Below, piece after piece: positions 5,215 through 5,269 of a DNA stretch of 5,269 nt. The notes under the pieces were generated by a model that was not told the DNA's origin, did no database searches, and was given only the letters and a program-made list of their open reading frames with translations. The translations under genes were made by a program, and so were the position numbers. The number at the start of each line of letters is the position of its first letter. Position 1 is the stretch's first letter. Source of the DNA: ZC4RG30 sp041168985 (GTDB taxonomy: Bacteria > Pseudomonadota > Gammaproteobacteria > Steroidobacterales > Steroidobacteraceae); NCBI GenBank assembly GCA_041168985.1, contig JBEEKA010000292.1:1-5269 (forward strand), in the 5' to 3' direction.

Positions 5215-5269
5215 GGATTCACCCTGTCGCGCAGCGCCGTGATCACCTCGCCCGCGAGGATGCCGCGCT
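5211..5269 (-). CDS. nnr: Bifunctional NAD(P)H-hydrate repair enzyme Nnr, C-terminal end
   Basis: The last 18 codons and the TGA stop are in the window; the rest lies beyond the right edge. The peptide RGILAGEVITALRDRVNP resembles the C-terminus of the E. coli Nnr (YjeF) dehydratase domain, where an RGMLA stretch leads to a VNP motif near the end. The full protein would repair hydrated NADH and NADPH through an epimerase and an ADP-dependent dehydratase domain, neither visible here. The stop overlaps the tsaE start by 4 bases (ATGA). The call depends on this short match plus the conserved position upstream of tsaE. Whether the gene is the fused or the dehydratase-only (NnrD) form cannot be told. 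Confidence 0.8.
   Translation of the reverse strand, partial: RGILAGEVITALRDRVNP
5220..5225 (-). promoter_or_regulatory. tsaE ribosome binding site
   Basis: AGGGTG on the minus strand lies five bases before the tsaE ATG and inside the last codons of nnr. It supports the start at 5214. Confidence 0.6.

Noticed and set aside
1..5269. A novel accessory, defence or mobile system
   Set aside because: Every long coding region belongs to the conserved nnr-tsaE-amiB-mutL-miaA-hfq-hflX locus. Gaps are at most 130 bases and no transposase, integrase, direct-repeat array, tRNA or unknown gene is seen.

Overview
The window is an ordinary but well-preserved piece of a gammaproteobacterial housekeeping operon. 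All genes read on the minus strand, from the right edge to the left: end of nnr (NAD(P)H-hydrate repair), tsaE, amiB, mutL, miaA, hfq, start of hflX. This is the gene order known from Escherichia coli and many other gammaproteobacteria. The high G+C content, the Hfq and HflX sequences, and a MutL that carries the endonuclease motif (absent in E. coli MutL) suggest a high-GC gammaproteobacterium outside the Enterobacterales. I cannot name the genus from the sequence.

Layout on the minus strand. 5269-5211: last 18 residues of nnr, overlapping tsaE by 4 bases (ATGA). 5214-4717: tsaE. 4716-4657: a 60-base AT-rich gap with a weak hairpin and a candidate promoter placed so that amiB mRNA would start at or next to its own ATG. 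4656-3319: amiB. 3318-3256: a 63-base GC-rich gap with a hairpin and no good ribosome binding site for mutL. 3255-1516: mutL. Two bases later, 1513-512: miaA. 511-382: a 130-base hfq leader with a long inverted repeat, a short A-rich tract and a clear Shine-Dalgarno site. 381-118: hfq. 118-1: first 39 residues of hflX, whose ATG shares one base with the hfq stop.

The products work in different processes: metabolite repair (Nnr), tRNA t6A37 synthesis (TsaE), septal peptidoglycan splitting (AmiB), mismatch repair (MutL), tRNA i6A37 synthesis (MiaA), sRNA-mRNA pairing (Hfq) and ribosome rescue or splitting (HflX). They form a superoperon with overlapping or tightly spaced genes and likely internal promoters, not a single pathway. 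TsaE and MiaA both serve modification of tRNA base 37.

I found no mobile element, CRISPR array, tRNA or rRNA gene, phage gene or uncharacterised gene cluster. No new biological system is visible. The most useful leads are regulatory: the structured hfq leader, a possible leaderless amiB transcript, and the occluded-looking mutL start. In MutL, small variations inside the nuclease motif are worth a look. All three leads are read by eye and no folding or promoter software was run.
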